From CAYJRR01 sp964372275 [NCBI: uncultured bacterium] (GTDB lineage Bacteria > CAYJRR01): a stretch of 52,505 nucleotides of DNA. The stretch is taken from positions 1-52,505 of the forward strand of contig CAYJRR010000010.1 of the NCBI GenBank assembly GCA_964372275.1, read 5' to 3'. The notes below the pieces were generated by a model that saw only the letters and a list, made by a program, of their open reading frames with translations, was not told where the DNA came from and searched no databases. The position numbers and the translations under genes were made by a program. This document shows, in pieces, positions 9,070 to 16,972 of the stretch (positions within the stretch are counted from its first letter, which is position 1; the number at the start of each line of letters is the position of its first letter).

Positions 9070-10899
9070 TCACGCCGCGCGAGTGCGCCTCCTCGAGATC
9101 CAGATCGCCGGGACGACGGCCAACAGCGCCAGCCCCGGAACACCGCGATGCCCGCCGACGGCGCATCCCTCTCCCGTTCCGCCGCCGACGCCGCAACCGC
9201 CGGTGCCGCCCGCCTCGCAGCCGCCGGCCGCGGCCCCGAACGCGGTGTAGAAACCGAGGGTGTCGTTGGGGACGCCGCCGGCCCCCTGGATGGCGACGAA
9301 CTCCGGATCGAGCAGCGCCACCCCGCCCAGATTCGACAGGTCGATCGGCGCGAGCCCCTCGGAGAGCTGCGGCAGGAGCTGCCCCATCATCACCGGCAGG
9401 AAACCGAGGAGGGTGTCGGCCTCCGAGCCGAGCGGCTCGCCGTACGCCACCTCGCCGGCGACGTCCTCCTCCCCCAGCTCCATCGCCACGGTGAGCTGCG
9501 ACGCCTCGTCGACGACCAGGTTCACGCCGGCGTCGATCGACAGGTCGAGCGCGACCAGCCGCGCCATCCGCTCCTGCACCTCGGCGAAGATCGAGACCTC
9601 GAGCCGCCGCACCGCCACGTCGATCAGGTGCTCCCCGCCGAACGCCGCTTCGGGCGATTCGTAGCCCTTGATCACGATCAGCATCGGCGCGCCGTCTTCG
9701 ACGCCGAGCTTCCAGAGGGGGCCGCTGAGTCCCGCCAGCGCCAGGAGGTCGGTCGACAGCGGCGATCCACCGACTTCGCTCACCTCCTGGCAGAGCATCC
9801 CGGCGTACCACGCGGAGAAGAGGGCCTGGTTGACGAAGTCGTCGGCGATCGCCGCCGCGAGATGAAACTCGTTTCCGCCGGGGGAGGTGAGACCGAAGTA
9901 CGGGGGCTCCCCCGGTGTGAAGCGGCTGCCGGCGTCCGGGGCGATCGGCACGCAGGTCGTCTTCTCCTCGGGGGCCATCATCGACGACATCGACAGCGCC
10001 ATCCCTTCGGGCTCGATGTCGAGGGCCGAGGGGACGATCTTCACGTGCATCGACGACGCGCCGACCGCGACGACGTCGTCGTAGCGCAGACTCGCGAACG
10101 CCTCCTCGATCGCCGGGAGGACCTCCTCGTTCACCTTGGCGATGATCTGGTCCTTCACCTGGTCGACGATCAGCCCTTTCACCGCCGCGATGATCAGGTC
10201 GATCGAGGTGCAGCCGGCGGCGTCGAGGCCCTGCAAGGTGAGCGAGATGTCGTCGCGGTCGAGCGGGGTGGTTGCGTGAAGCGTCGGCTCGCCGGTCTCG
10301 GGATCGGTGACGAGCGACAGGTAGAGCTGCGTCGTGACGGCGAACGGCGTCGGCTCGAGGCGCAGCACCGCCCACTTGCCGTTGGGCTGGTTGCAGGAGG
10401 TGCCGCAACCCCAGTATTCGACCCGCGAGACGCAACGGACCTGCTCGCTCCCGCCGCCGGTGACGTCGGTCCCGGTGCCGACGATGGTGGCGCTGATCGA
10501 GAGATCGAAGTAGCCGTCGTTGGGGGAGACGGTGGCGCTGGTGACGTCGACGTGCACCCCGTTCGACGGGTCGCCCTGGTAGACGGCATAGTTCAGGGTG
10601 CTGAAGAAGCAGCTCTCGGTTCCCGACATGTCGGGCATCGCGATCTGCGCGGGGAGCATCGACATCGCCTGGTCGACGACGAAGTCGAGTCCGCTCGGCG
10701 TGACGTCGACGGTGAGCGCCTTGGCGACCGTCCCCCCGGGGGGCAGCGTCTCGGCGGAGGCCGTCGGCGTGGCCAGCGCCGCGAAGGCCAGCACCGCCAG
10801 CGGGCGGACGTCGGCCCCTCTCCGGGGCGCATTGACCGTTCTGTCAATTTTCGTCGAGCGGAGGCTGGCGCGCGGATCCGATCCGAACGGTGCGGTCAC
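9070..10899 (-). CDS. Secreted BPI/TULIP-like protein with MYXO-CTERM-like tail (paralogue B)
   Basis: Exported protein of 609 aa. The start is GTG 10897-10899, directly after the upstream stop, with GGAGG seven bases before it; the signal sequence ends TASA before ETLPPGG. Two halves resemble the two lipid-binding barrels of BPI-type TULIP proteins. The first half opens VTPSGLDFVVDQAMSMLP and has a long amphipathic helix (about 229-270, IDLIIAAVKGLIVDQVKD). The second half has IADDFVNQALFSAWYAGML at about 340-360, the place and pattern of the second-domain helix of BPI. A Gly/Cys-rich linker, a hydrophobic helix (LALLAVVPAIWI) and SRRRTRAA close the protein, as in MYXO-CTERM sorting signals. 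The BPI relation is my inference from patterns, not a search result. It is a paralogue of the next gene upstream. Confidence 0.7.
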   Translation of the reverse strand: MTAPFGSDPRASLRSTKIDRTVNAPRRGADVRPLAVLAFAALATPTASAETLPPGGTVAKALTVDVTPSGLDFVVDQAMSMLPAQIAMPDMSGTESCFFSTLNYAVYQGDPSNGVHVDVTSATVSPNDGYFDLSISATIVGTGTDVTGGGSEQVRCVSRVEYWGCGTSCNQPNGKWAVLRLEPTPFAVTTQLYLSLVTDPETGEPTLHATTPLDRDDISLTLQGLDAAGCTSIDLIIAAVKGLIVDQVKDQIIAKVNEEVLPAIEEAFASLRYDDVVAVGASSMHVKIVPSALDIEPEGMALSMSSMMAPEEKTTCVPIAPDAGSRFTPGEPPYFGLTSPGGNEFHLAAAIADDFVNQALFSAWYAGMLCQEVSEVGGSPLSTDLLALAGLSGPLWKLGVEDGAPMLIVIKGYESPEAAFGGEHLIDVAVRRLEVSIFAEVQERMARLVALDLSIDAGVNLVVDEASQLTVAMELGEEDVAGEVAYGEPLGSEADTLLGFLPVMMGQLLPQLSEGLAPIDLSNLGGVALLDPEFVAIQGAGGVPNDTLGFYTAFGAAAGGCEAGGTGGCGVGGGTGEGCAVGGHRGVPGLALLAVVPAIWISRRRTRAA

Positions 10900-12660
10900 T
10901 TACGTCCCTCCCGAAAAAAGGGAGAGCGTTATACCCGACTTCACCGTCCGCGGCGAGCGGTTCCTGCGGTCGGCCTGTCGCCGCTGAACGGCCACCCAGG
11001 CGGCCGCGCCGCACAGGAGCACGGGGGAGACGAGGAACGGTGCCGCGCCGTCCGCGCGCCGGCCGAGGCGGCTGCGCCGTTCGAGGCGGCACCCCATCCC
11101 GCCGTCGGCCCCGCACCCGCCCCCCAGGTCGGCGCCGCAGCCGGCGGCCTGGAGCTGTCCGCCCAACCCGGTGTACGCCGAAAGGAAATCGCCTTGGGGC
11201 CCATCGGGGGTGAACTCGCCGTAGGTCAGCTCGATCCCGTTCATCGACGGCAGGTCGATCGGCGGCAAGTCCCCGAGGAGACTCGGGACCAGCTGCTGCA
11301 CCAGCACCGGCAGGATCGCCAGGATCGCCTCGTTCGCGTCCGGGGCGAGCTCGTTGTAGCCGATCTCCGACTCGACCTGGGTGGCGTCGAAGTTGAGCGT
11401 CGTCACCAGCTGGTTGTCGGCGTTGATCCCGATCGAGAAGCCGGCGGTGGCGGAGGTCTTCAGGCGCATCAGGCGTGCCAGGCGCTCCTCGACGTCGGCG
11501 AACAGGTCGATGCGCAGGTTGGCGAGCGACACGGTCGCCAGCGTCCCCCCCTGTCCGCCGATCGTCATCAAGGGCGGATCGGCGGCGTCGATGCGGATCG
11601 CCATCGGCCCCTGCGGCGTGACGATCCGGGTGATCCCGCCACCCAGCGGCTCGAGCAGGTCGGTCGTCAGGAGGTGGTCGCCGACGCGGTCGATCGTGCG
11701 GCAGAGGAGGCCGCCACGCCATGCGGAGAAGAGGAGCTGGTTGAGCAGGTCGTCGGAGACCGAGGCGGCGATCTCGTAGGGGGCCCCTGCCGGAGAGAAG
11801 TCGCCGTAGACCGGAAGCGCGCCGGCGGTGTAGGCGCTGCCACGGTCCGGATCGACGCAGGGGGCGATGCCGGCACTCGTGAACGTCCCGCCCATCACCA
11901 GGCCGATCGTTCCCGGATGGATCTCGAGCGCCGTCGGGTAGAAGTCGTACTGCACCTCGGTTCCGGCGAGCTCCATCGATCCGGCAAGGTTCAGGGCGCC
12001 GAACGCCTCCTCGATCAGCGGCTCCAGGAGCGGCGTCACCTGGTCGTCGATGGCGCCGACGATCGCGTCCTCGACGGCGTCGTGGAACAGGGAGAAGACG
12101 AACTCGAACACCCCGCCCAGGAAGCACTCGGTGATCTGGGGATCGGCGAGCGACATCGCGATGTCGAAGAGCGGCACCGTGGCGTCGACCTTCGGGCGCC
12201 CGGTCTGCGGATCGTTCACCAGCGCCAGCTCGACCAGGGTGTCGGCGACGACGGGCGACGGAGGCAGGGTGACCTGGCAGCCGTTGTTGAACAGGCACCC
12301 GTTCGTCTCGAAGCGGGCCGAGGCCGAGACGAGCATCTCCAGGTGGAGGCGGATCCGTCCCTCGAGCGGCTCGAACGACGCCTTGGTCACGTCGAGGTAG
12401 ACGACGGCGTTCTTCAGGTACCACTTGTTGGTGCTGAACAGGCAGGAGAAGAGGGTCCCCTGCTGGTTGGGGATCGCCACCTGCGGCGGCACCACGTTCG
12501 GGATCTGCGCTTCGAGGAACTGTACCCCGCGCGGCGTGATGTGGGCGGCGAATCCGTCCGCCACCTCGGCCCCGGGTGGAAGCTCCGCGGACTCGCCGCG
12601 GCCCGCGAGCAGGCACCCGACGATCGCGACGACGATGGCGACCCCTCTGACGATTCGCAT
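10900..12660 (-). CDS. Secreted BPI/TULIP-like protein with C-terminal anchor (paralogue A)
   Basis: Exported protein of 586 aa and first gene of the pair; ATG 12660 has GGAGGCGGGG upstream. A signal peptide (AIVVAIVGCLLAGRGESA) precedes ELPPGAEVADGFAAHITPRG, the same opening as paralogue B. A long amphipathic helical stretch at about 183-225 (FEFVFSLFHDAVEDAIVGAI) and VSDDLLNQLLFSAWRGGLL at about 295-315 fit the internal helices of a two-domain TULIP fold. The C-terminus has a Gly/Cys-rich segment (CGADLGGGCGADGGMGC), a hydrophobic helix and an Arg-rich end, but the tail after the helix (about 30 residues) is longer than in typical MYXO-CTERM proteins. TAA is followed at once by the GTG of paralogue B. 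Likely role: binding or moving lipids at the cell surface or periplasm (inferred). Confidence 0.7.
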   Translation of the reverse strand: MRIVRGVAIVVAIVGCLLAGRGESAELPPGAEVADGFAAHITPRGVQFLEAQIPNVVPPQVAIPNQQGTLFSCLFSTNKWYLKNAVVYLDVTKASFEPLEGRIRLHLEMLVSASARFETNGCLFNNGCQVTLPPSPVVADTLVELALVNDPQTGRPKVDATVPLFDIAMSLADPQITECFLGGVFEFVFSLFHDAVEDAIVGAIDDQVTPLLEPLIEEAFGALNLAGSMELAGTEVQYDFYPTALEIHPGTIGLVMGGTFTSAGIAPCVDPDRGSAYTAGALPVYGDFSPAGAPYEIAASVSDDLLNQLLFSAWRGGLLCRTIDRVGDHLLTTDLLEPLGGGITRIVTPQGPMAIRIDAADPPLMTIGGQGGTLATVSLANLRIDLFADVEERLARLMRLKTSATAGFSIGINADNQLVTTLNFDATQVESEIGYNELAPDANEAILAILPVLVQQLVPSLLGDLPPIDLPSMNGIELTYGEFTPDGPQGDFLSAYTGLGGQLQAAGCGADLGGGCGADGGMGCRLERRSRLGRRADGAAPFLVSPVLLCGAAAWVAVQRRQADRRNRSPRTVKSGITLSLFSGGT

Positions 12661-12932
12661 CCCCGCCTCCCTACGTTCGGCGGATCGATTCTTGCTGCCT
12701 CACCGGTAGGAGGGGGGAAAGGCTGCAGGTTCCAAGCCACCCCCTCTCGTCCGACATCCTTCCGAATCGCGGGGGTTTGCATGGGAATCGACAGGATGTG
12801 CTGGCAAGTCGCTGTGCCACGGTGGCGCGTGCGCTGGGGCTTCGCGACGCCGGACCGGACGGTCACGATCGGCGTCGACAGCGGCCCCGGCCGTGGGGTA
12901 GGTAGTGGGGTCGGAACGGTGGAGGAGGCGGA
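12661..12932. other. Divergent intergenic region, 272 bases
   Basis: This is the largest non-coding gap in the window. It separates the BPI-like pair (minus) from the propeller lipoprotein (plus), so promoters for both should lie here, but no convincing -35/-10 pair could be picked. Ribosome-binding sites are clear at both ends (GGAGGCGGGG to the left, GGAGGAGG to the right). No tRNA, terminator hairpin or repeat was seen. Confidence 0.5.
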
Positions 12933-14057
12933 ATGATCATCCGGAGAGGTCTCGCGGCGATCGTGGTGTCGGGGCTGTTGGGCGCGTGCGGCGCGAAGAC
13001 GAAGAACGCGGTCGACTCGGACGACGCCGGCGCGCACGCGTCGATGGTCCTCCTTGCCGACGGCCGGCTCGCCGTCTCCTACTACCACCGCTCGCACCGG
13101 ATCAGCGACACCCGGCACGAGACGGTCGGCGCGCTGCGATACGCGACGGGGAAGGTGACCTCCGGCGGCCGCGTCGACTGGAGCGGGGGGACACGGGTCG
13201 ACGGCGACGTGCGAGAGGGACAGCCGAACGTCGGCCAGTACACCTCGCTGGCGATCGGGCCCGACGGGCGGCCGCGGATCTCCTACTACGACAAAGCCAA
13301 CGGCGATCTCCGCTTCGCCGCGCAGAACGAGGACGGGAGCTGGACGACGGAGGTGGTCGACAGCCCCGGCGATGTCGGCCGGTGGTCGAGCCTGGTGCTC
13401 GAGAACGGCCTCCCCCGGATCGCCTACTACGATCTCGAGGCCGGGGACCTGAAGTTCGCGGCGAAGACCGGCTCGGCGGCGGACGCCCCGTGGAACAAGG
13501 TCGTCGTCGACGGCGCCGAGGCCGACGTCGGGAAGTACTGCGCGCTCGCGAGCGACGGGAGCGGCGGGCTTGCCATCGCCTACTACGACGTGACCCACGG
13601 CGACCTCAAATACGTCACCGGGAACGCGGGGAGCTTCGGGACGCCGTCGGTCGTCGACGCCGACGGCGATACCGGCCGCTGGCCGGCGCTTGCGTTCGAA
13701 GCGGGGCAGCCCCGGATCGCCTACCAGGACTACACCCGGCAGGATCTCCGATTCGCCAGGCGCGACGGCGGAGGCTCCTGGAACCTCGTCGCCGTCGACG
13801 AAGGGGAGTGGGTCGGCGCCGACTCGGCGATCGCCATCGGTCCGGACGGCGCGATCACGATCGCCTACTTCGACGGACTGAACAACAACCTGCTCGCGGC
13901 GCGGTACGACGGATCGTCCTGGTCGCGGGAGACGATCGAGGAGGCCGGCGCCAGCGGCTACTTCAACAACGTCGTCCTCGACGCCGACCACAATCCGATC
14001 TACGGCTGGTACACCTACACCGGGACCGAGTTCGAGGCCCGCAAGTCGTCGTCGTGA
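12933..14057 (+). CDS. Beta-propeller repeat lipoprotein
   Basis: Predicted lipoprotein of 374 aa. ATG 12933 has GGAGGAGG upstream; the signal peptide ends in lipobox LGAC. The body is built of repeats of about 50 residues, each with a core like PRISYYDKANGDLRFA, PRIAYYDLEAGDLKFA, LAIAYYDVTHGDLKYV, PRIAYQDYTRQDLRFA or ITIAYFDGLNNNLLAA, alternating with D-x-G-(R/K)-(W/Y)-x-(A/S)-L segments. This gives about six blades, as expected for a propeller. It resembles BNR/sialidase-like repeat proteins, but the catalytic residues of sialidases were not found, so a binding role is more likely. Its stop codon overlaps the GTG start of the next gene, so the two are translationally coupled. Confidence 0.8.
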   Translation: MIIRRGLAAIVVSGLLGACGAKTKNAVDSDDAGAHASMVLLADGRLAVSYYHRSHRISDTRHETVGALRYATGKVTSGGRVDWSGGTRVDGDVREGQPNVGQYTSLAIGPDGRPRISYYDKANGDLRFAAQNEDGSWTTEVVDSPGDVGRWSSLVLENGLPRIAYYDLEAGDLKFAAKTGSAADAPWNKVVVDGAEADVGKYCALASDGSGGLAIAYYDVTHGDLKYVTGNAGSFGTPSVVDADGDTGRWPALAFEAGQPRIAYQDYTRQDLRFARRDGGGSWNLVAVDEGEWVGADSAIAIGPDGAITIAYFDGLNNNLLAARYDGSSWSRETIEEAGASGYFNNVVLDADHNPIYGWYTYTGTEFEARKSSS

Positions 14058-14755
14058 TCGCCTTCGTCGTTGCGCTGGCGGCGGCGCCTGCCGTCGCGAC
14101 CGGGGCCTCGGCCGCCCCTCTCCGCACGGCGGCCGACGCTCCGTGCCTGGCTCGGGAAGCGGAGGCGGGCGACGCGCAGGCCTGGATTGCGCTCGGCGCG
14201 ATCGAACAGATCCGCGGGGATCGCGACGGCTCGTTCGGCCGCTACCTGCGCGCCTATCAGCTCGGCGCCGATCCGGCGACGACGCCGTTCTCGATCACGC
14301 TGGTCGGCGACGTGCTGTGGGTGCAGACCGACCGCTGCCCGCTTCCGGTGCCGACGATCCCGCTCGCCTCGCTGCTGGCGAAGCCTTCGACCGCGCCGCC
14401 TCCGGACACCGCCTATCCGACCACGCTGCGGACGGTCCGCGCCGAGGGGAACGCGACGTTGCGCGTCTGGATCGACGCCGACGGGAAGGTCGCCCGCGCC
14501 GTCGTCGCCGACGCGTCGTCCGGCCCGCCGGGGCTCGTCCGTCGCCGGGTCCCCGGCGAGGAGTCGGCGGAGCGTCAGTTCGCACGGATCCAGTTCGCGC
14601 TCGCCTCCCTCGACGCCGTGCGCGTCCACCCCTTCGGAGGCGGCGTCGAACAGGTCTGGGAGGGCCGCCTCGCCTACCGCCCGCCGAACGACCTTCTGGA
14701 GAACCTCCCCGGACACGGCTTCGACTCGAGCGCCTTGCCCGTGTCGCGCCAATGA
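14054..14755 (+). CDS. Secreted TonB-C-terminal-like protein
   Basis: Exported protein of 233 aa. The GTG start at 14054 overlaps the upstream TGA (GTGA), showing coupling to the propeller lipoprotein. A signal peptide (VIAFVVALAAAPAVATGASA) is followed by a short helical part with a Sel1-like look (AREAEAGDAQAWIALGAIEQ, about 30-65). The C-terminal half (about 130-215) has the TonB-C pattern: NATLRVWIDADGKVARAVVA, a helix ending ERQFARIQFALASLDAVRVH, then a closing strand VWEGRLAYRP. There is no transmembrane TonB box region, so it is probably not an energy transducer but a periplasmic protein using the same fold. Function unknown. It converges on dsbD with only 21 bases between stops. Confidence 0.68.
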   Translation: MIAFVVALAAAPAVATGASAAPLRTAADAPCLAREAEAGDAQAWIALGAIEQIRGDRDGSFGRYLRAYQLGADPATTPFSITLVGDVLWVQTDRCPLPVPTIPLASLLAKPSTAPPPDTAYPTTLRTVRAEGNATLRVWIDADGKVARAVVADASSGPPGLVRRRVPGEESAERQFARIQFALASLDAVRVHPFGGGVEQVWEGRLAYRPPNDLLENLPGHGFDSSALPVSRQ

Positions 14756-14776
14756 GCCCGGCGGCGGTGGGTCGCG

Positions 14777-16840
14777 TCAGCGCACGCCGGAAAGGGTGCG
14801 GGCCTCTTCCATCCGGGCGAGCAGGTCGTCGGCGGGGACGAAGCCGGTGATCGTCAGCGGTTCGAGGATCGCCCCCTGCGGGGTGACGAAGGCGACCTTG
14901 GGAAGCCCCTTCACGTCGTAGCGGCGTTTGATCGCTTCGATCCGCGCCTTCTCCGCTTCCGGCGTGTCGAAACGGACGGTGGTGTCGACCTTCACCGGGA
15001 CGAAGTCGGCGGCGGCGGCGATCACGCGCGGATCGACGTAGGTCTCGTGGTCGAGCTCTTTGCAGGCCTGGCACCAGTCGGCGTAGAAGTCGATCAGCAT
15101 CGGCTTCGACTGGGCCGTGCTGCGGCGACGGCCTTCGGCCTCGTCGTCGATCCACGGCATCGCCTCGAGGCCCGCGACGGCCCGCCGGTCCGACGGGGCC
15201 GCGGACGAAGGCGGTACCGCGGTCGATCCGGTCGGGCCCCAGCCGGAAAGATGGAGGGCGGCGACGAAGAAGTAGAGCCCGGCGGCAAGGGCGAGAAGAC
15301 CCGCCGCCTGCGCCACCCGCGCGCCTCCTGCGTCGCCCGGCTCGTGCCGTCGCAGGGCGCCGAGCGCGACGCCGCCCAGGACGAGCGAGCCGCCCAGCGC
15401 GAGGCCGAACACCCACGGCGGGACGGCGAGCTGAAGGAAGTAGAGGGCCCCGCCGGCGAGCAGGAGTCCGAAGAACTGCTTCACCCGGACCATCCAGGTT
15501 CCGCTCTTCGGGAGCGTCGCGAGCAGGCCGGAGAAGGTCCCCAACGCGACGAACAGCACCCCCATGCCGAGGCTGAAGGAGGACATCAGCGACAGCCCGC
15601 CGATCGGTCCGACGGAGCCGCTGCTGATCGCCAGCAGGATCCCGAGCAGCACCGGCGCGGTGCAGGGCCCGGCGACGATCCCGGAAAAGAGTCCCGTGAC
15701 GAAGACGCCGCCGACGCCGCTTCCGCCCGGGCGTGAAAGGCGCGTCTGGATCGACGAGGGGAGCTCGATCGAAAAGGCACCGAACATCGACGCCGCAAGC
15801 AGCGCGAAGACCAGCGCGATCCCCAGCCGCACCCACGGCGACTGCAGGAGGAAGCCGAACTCGCGCGAGGTGAGCGCCGCGAACAGGCCGAGCGACGCGT
15901 AGACGAGGGTGATCCCGGCGACGTAGACGAGCGAGAGGGCGAAGCCCTTCCGGCGGCTCGTCGCCGACCGCGCGCCGATGACGGCGACGGTGATCGGGAT
16001 CATCGGATAGACGCAAGGGGTGAACGAGACGAAGAAACCGCCGGCGAAGGCGACGAGCAGCGCGAGGAGGAAGCGCGAGCGGATCAGCTCGGCCATGCGG
16101 GTGGAGTCTTGGAAGATGGAGGCGGGGCGGGGGGCCGCGGGGGCGATCGCGGCGGAGACCGAGGCCGGGTCCGCATCCGTGGCCGTAGCCATATCCGAAC
16201 CCGAGGCCGATCCCGCGGCCGTAGCCGAGGCCGATACCGATGCCGAATCCGTGGCCGAGCCGGGGACCGTGGCCGAACCGGATCCGCTCGCGGCACCCGG
16301 TCCCGAACCCGTCGGCGAACCCGCACCCGATCCCGAAACCGGTTTCTCGCGCGCCGGCGCGACCGCGACCGTCACCGCCACCGTTTCCGTTTTTGGAAAC
16401 AGGCACAGCGCGGGGATCCCCTTCGCCTTGTCCCCGTGGTTGCACGCCTGCGAGGTGACGTCGAGCCTCACCGTCTGCCGACCGGGCTTGGCGAAGGTGA
16501 TCGGGGCGACGAAGCGGTGGATCCCCGCCTCGTAGACCAGCATCTCCTTCCCCTCGATCTCGTCGATCTTCCGCTCCCCGGTGTCCGGGGGGACGACCGT
16601 CCCCAGCGACACGCCGGTCCGCTTCTCGTGGAGCGCGATCGAGGTGCGCTCGCCGTAGAAGTAGTGTGAGGGGAGGGCCTCGATCTCGACCGTCACCGGG
16701 GCGGGCGCGCCGACGGCGGCGGCGGACGGGGCGCTCGCCCGGACGCGGAAGCCGACAAACTCGCTCGGCTCCTCGGCGGCGGCCGTGGCGCCGACGACGA
16801 GGGCAAGCGCCACCGGCAGGAGCCGCCACGGCAGGAGCAT
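14777..16840 (-). CDS. dsbD: Thiol:disulfide interchange protein DsbD
   Basis: Inner-membrane protein of 687 aa that carries electrons from cytoplasmic thioredoxin to periplasmic oxidised thiols. After a signal peptide, the N-terminal alpha domain carries a Cys pair (SQACNHG and ALCLFP, wider apart than in E. coli). A Ser/Ala/Thr/Asp repeat linker (about 167-229) leads to about eight membrane helices with both conserved Cys motifs, FTPCVYPMIPITV and VAGPCTAPVLLGI. The C-terminal thioredoxin-like domain has FYADWCQACKELDHETY at about residues 584-600. The ATG at 16840 was chosen because it starts the signal peptide MLLPWRLLPVALALVVG; the frame is open far upstream only by GC bias. The low-complexity linker is unusual (see repeat entry). 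It is divergent from purF, with no obvious operon partner. Confidence 0.92.
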   Translation of the reverse strand: MLLPWRLLPVALALVVGATAAAEEPSEFVGFRVRASAPSAAAVGAPAPVTVEIEALPSHYFYGERTSIALHEKRTGVSLGTVVPPDTGERKIDEIEGKEMLVYEAGIHRFVAPITFAKPGRQTVRLDVTSQACNHGDKAKGIPALCLFPKTETVAVTVAVAPAREKPVSGSGAGSPTGSGPGAASGSGSATVPGSATDSASVSASATAAGSASGSDMATATDADPASVSAAIAPAAPRPASIFQDSTRMAELIRSRFLLALLVAFAGGFFVSFTPCVYPMIPITVAVIGARSATSRRKGFALSLVYVAGITLVYASLGLFAALTSREFGFLLQSPWVRLGIALVFALLAASMFGAFSIELPSSIQTRLSRPGGSGVGGVFVTGLFSGIVAGPCTAPVLLGILLAISSGSVGPIGGLSLMSSFSLGMGVLFVALGTFSGLLATLPKSGTWMVRVKQFFGLLLAGGALYFLQLAVPPWVFGLALGGSLVLGGVALGALRRHEPGDAGGARVAQAAGLLALAAGLYFFVAALHLSGWGPTGSTAVPPSSAAPSDRRAVAGLEAMPWIDDEAEGRRRSTAQSKPMLIDFYADWCQACKELDHETYVDPRVIAAAADFVPVKVDTTVRFDTPEAEKARIEAIKRRYDVKGLPKVAFVTPQGAILEPLTITGFVPADDLLARMEEARTLSGVR
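16155..16343 (-). repeat. Degenerate hexanucleotide (NCGGNN) array encoding the DsbD linker
   Basis: Read on the coding strand, about 30 successive six-base units follow NCGGNN with few exceptions, for example TCGGCA, TCGGTA, TCGGCC, TCGGCT. In the coding frame every second residue is Ser/Thr/Ala/Pro (NCG) and the others are Gly/Ala/Val/Asp (GNN). A shifted frame gives Gly-aromatic/aliphatic dipeptides. The same unit and same coding frame occur in mutL at 43224-43356. Confidence 0.85.
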
Positions 16841-16972
16841 GCGACAGTTCTCCCACGAAAGCCGGCGGCGTCCAAGCGTGCGCCGGCTACCGGCACGGAT
16901 CCGCTCGGGTTTTCCTACGAAATCCGGTCCCTTCGAAGTATCGTGTGGGCACCTAACGACACGCCGACCTCG

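Noticed and set aside
12802-12817. Sigma54-like TGGCA...GC element before the propeller lipoprotein
   Set aside because: The distance between the GG and GC elements is one base longer than the fixed sigma54 spacing, and it lies over 100 bases from the start codon.
9148-12936. A plus-strand open frame of about 1260 codons across the BPI-like pair
   Set aside because: Composition (Arg, Asp, Gly, His rich, no hydrophobic core) is that of an antisense shadow; the minus strand has signal peptides, ribosome sites and paralogous proteins.
16084-16340. Gly-Tyr-Gly-Phe-rich frames in the repeat regions of dsbD and mutL
   Set aside because: They look like glycine-rich proteins but are out-of-frame readings of the NCGGNN repeat inside conserved genes.
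16943-16972. GTG start for purF ten codons upstream
   Set aside because: It would lengthen the propeptide before the catalytic Cys to 19 residues and has no better ribosome site; ATG 16973 gives the usual short propeptide.
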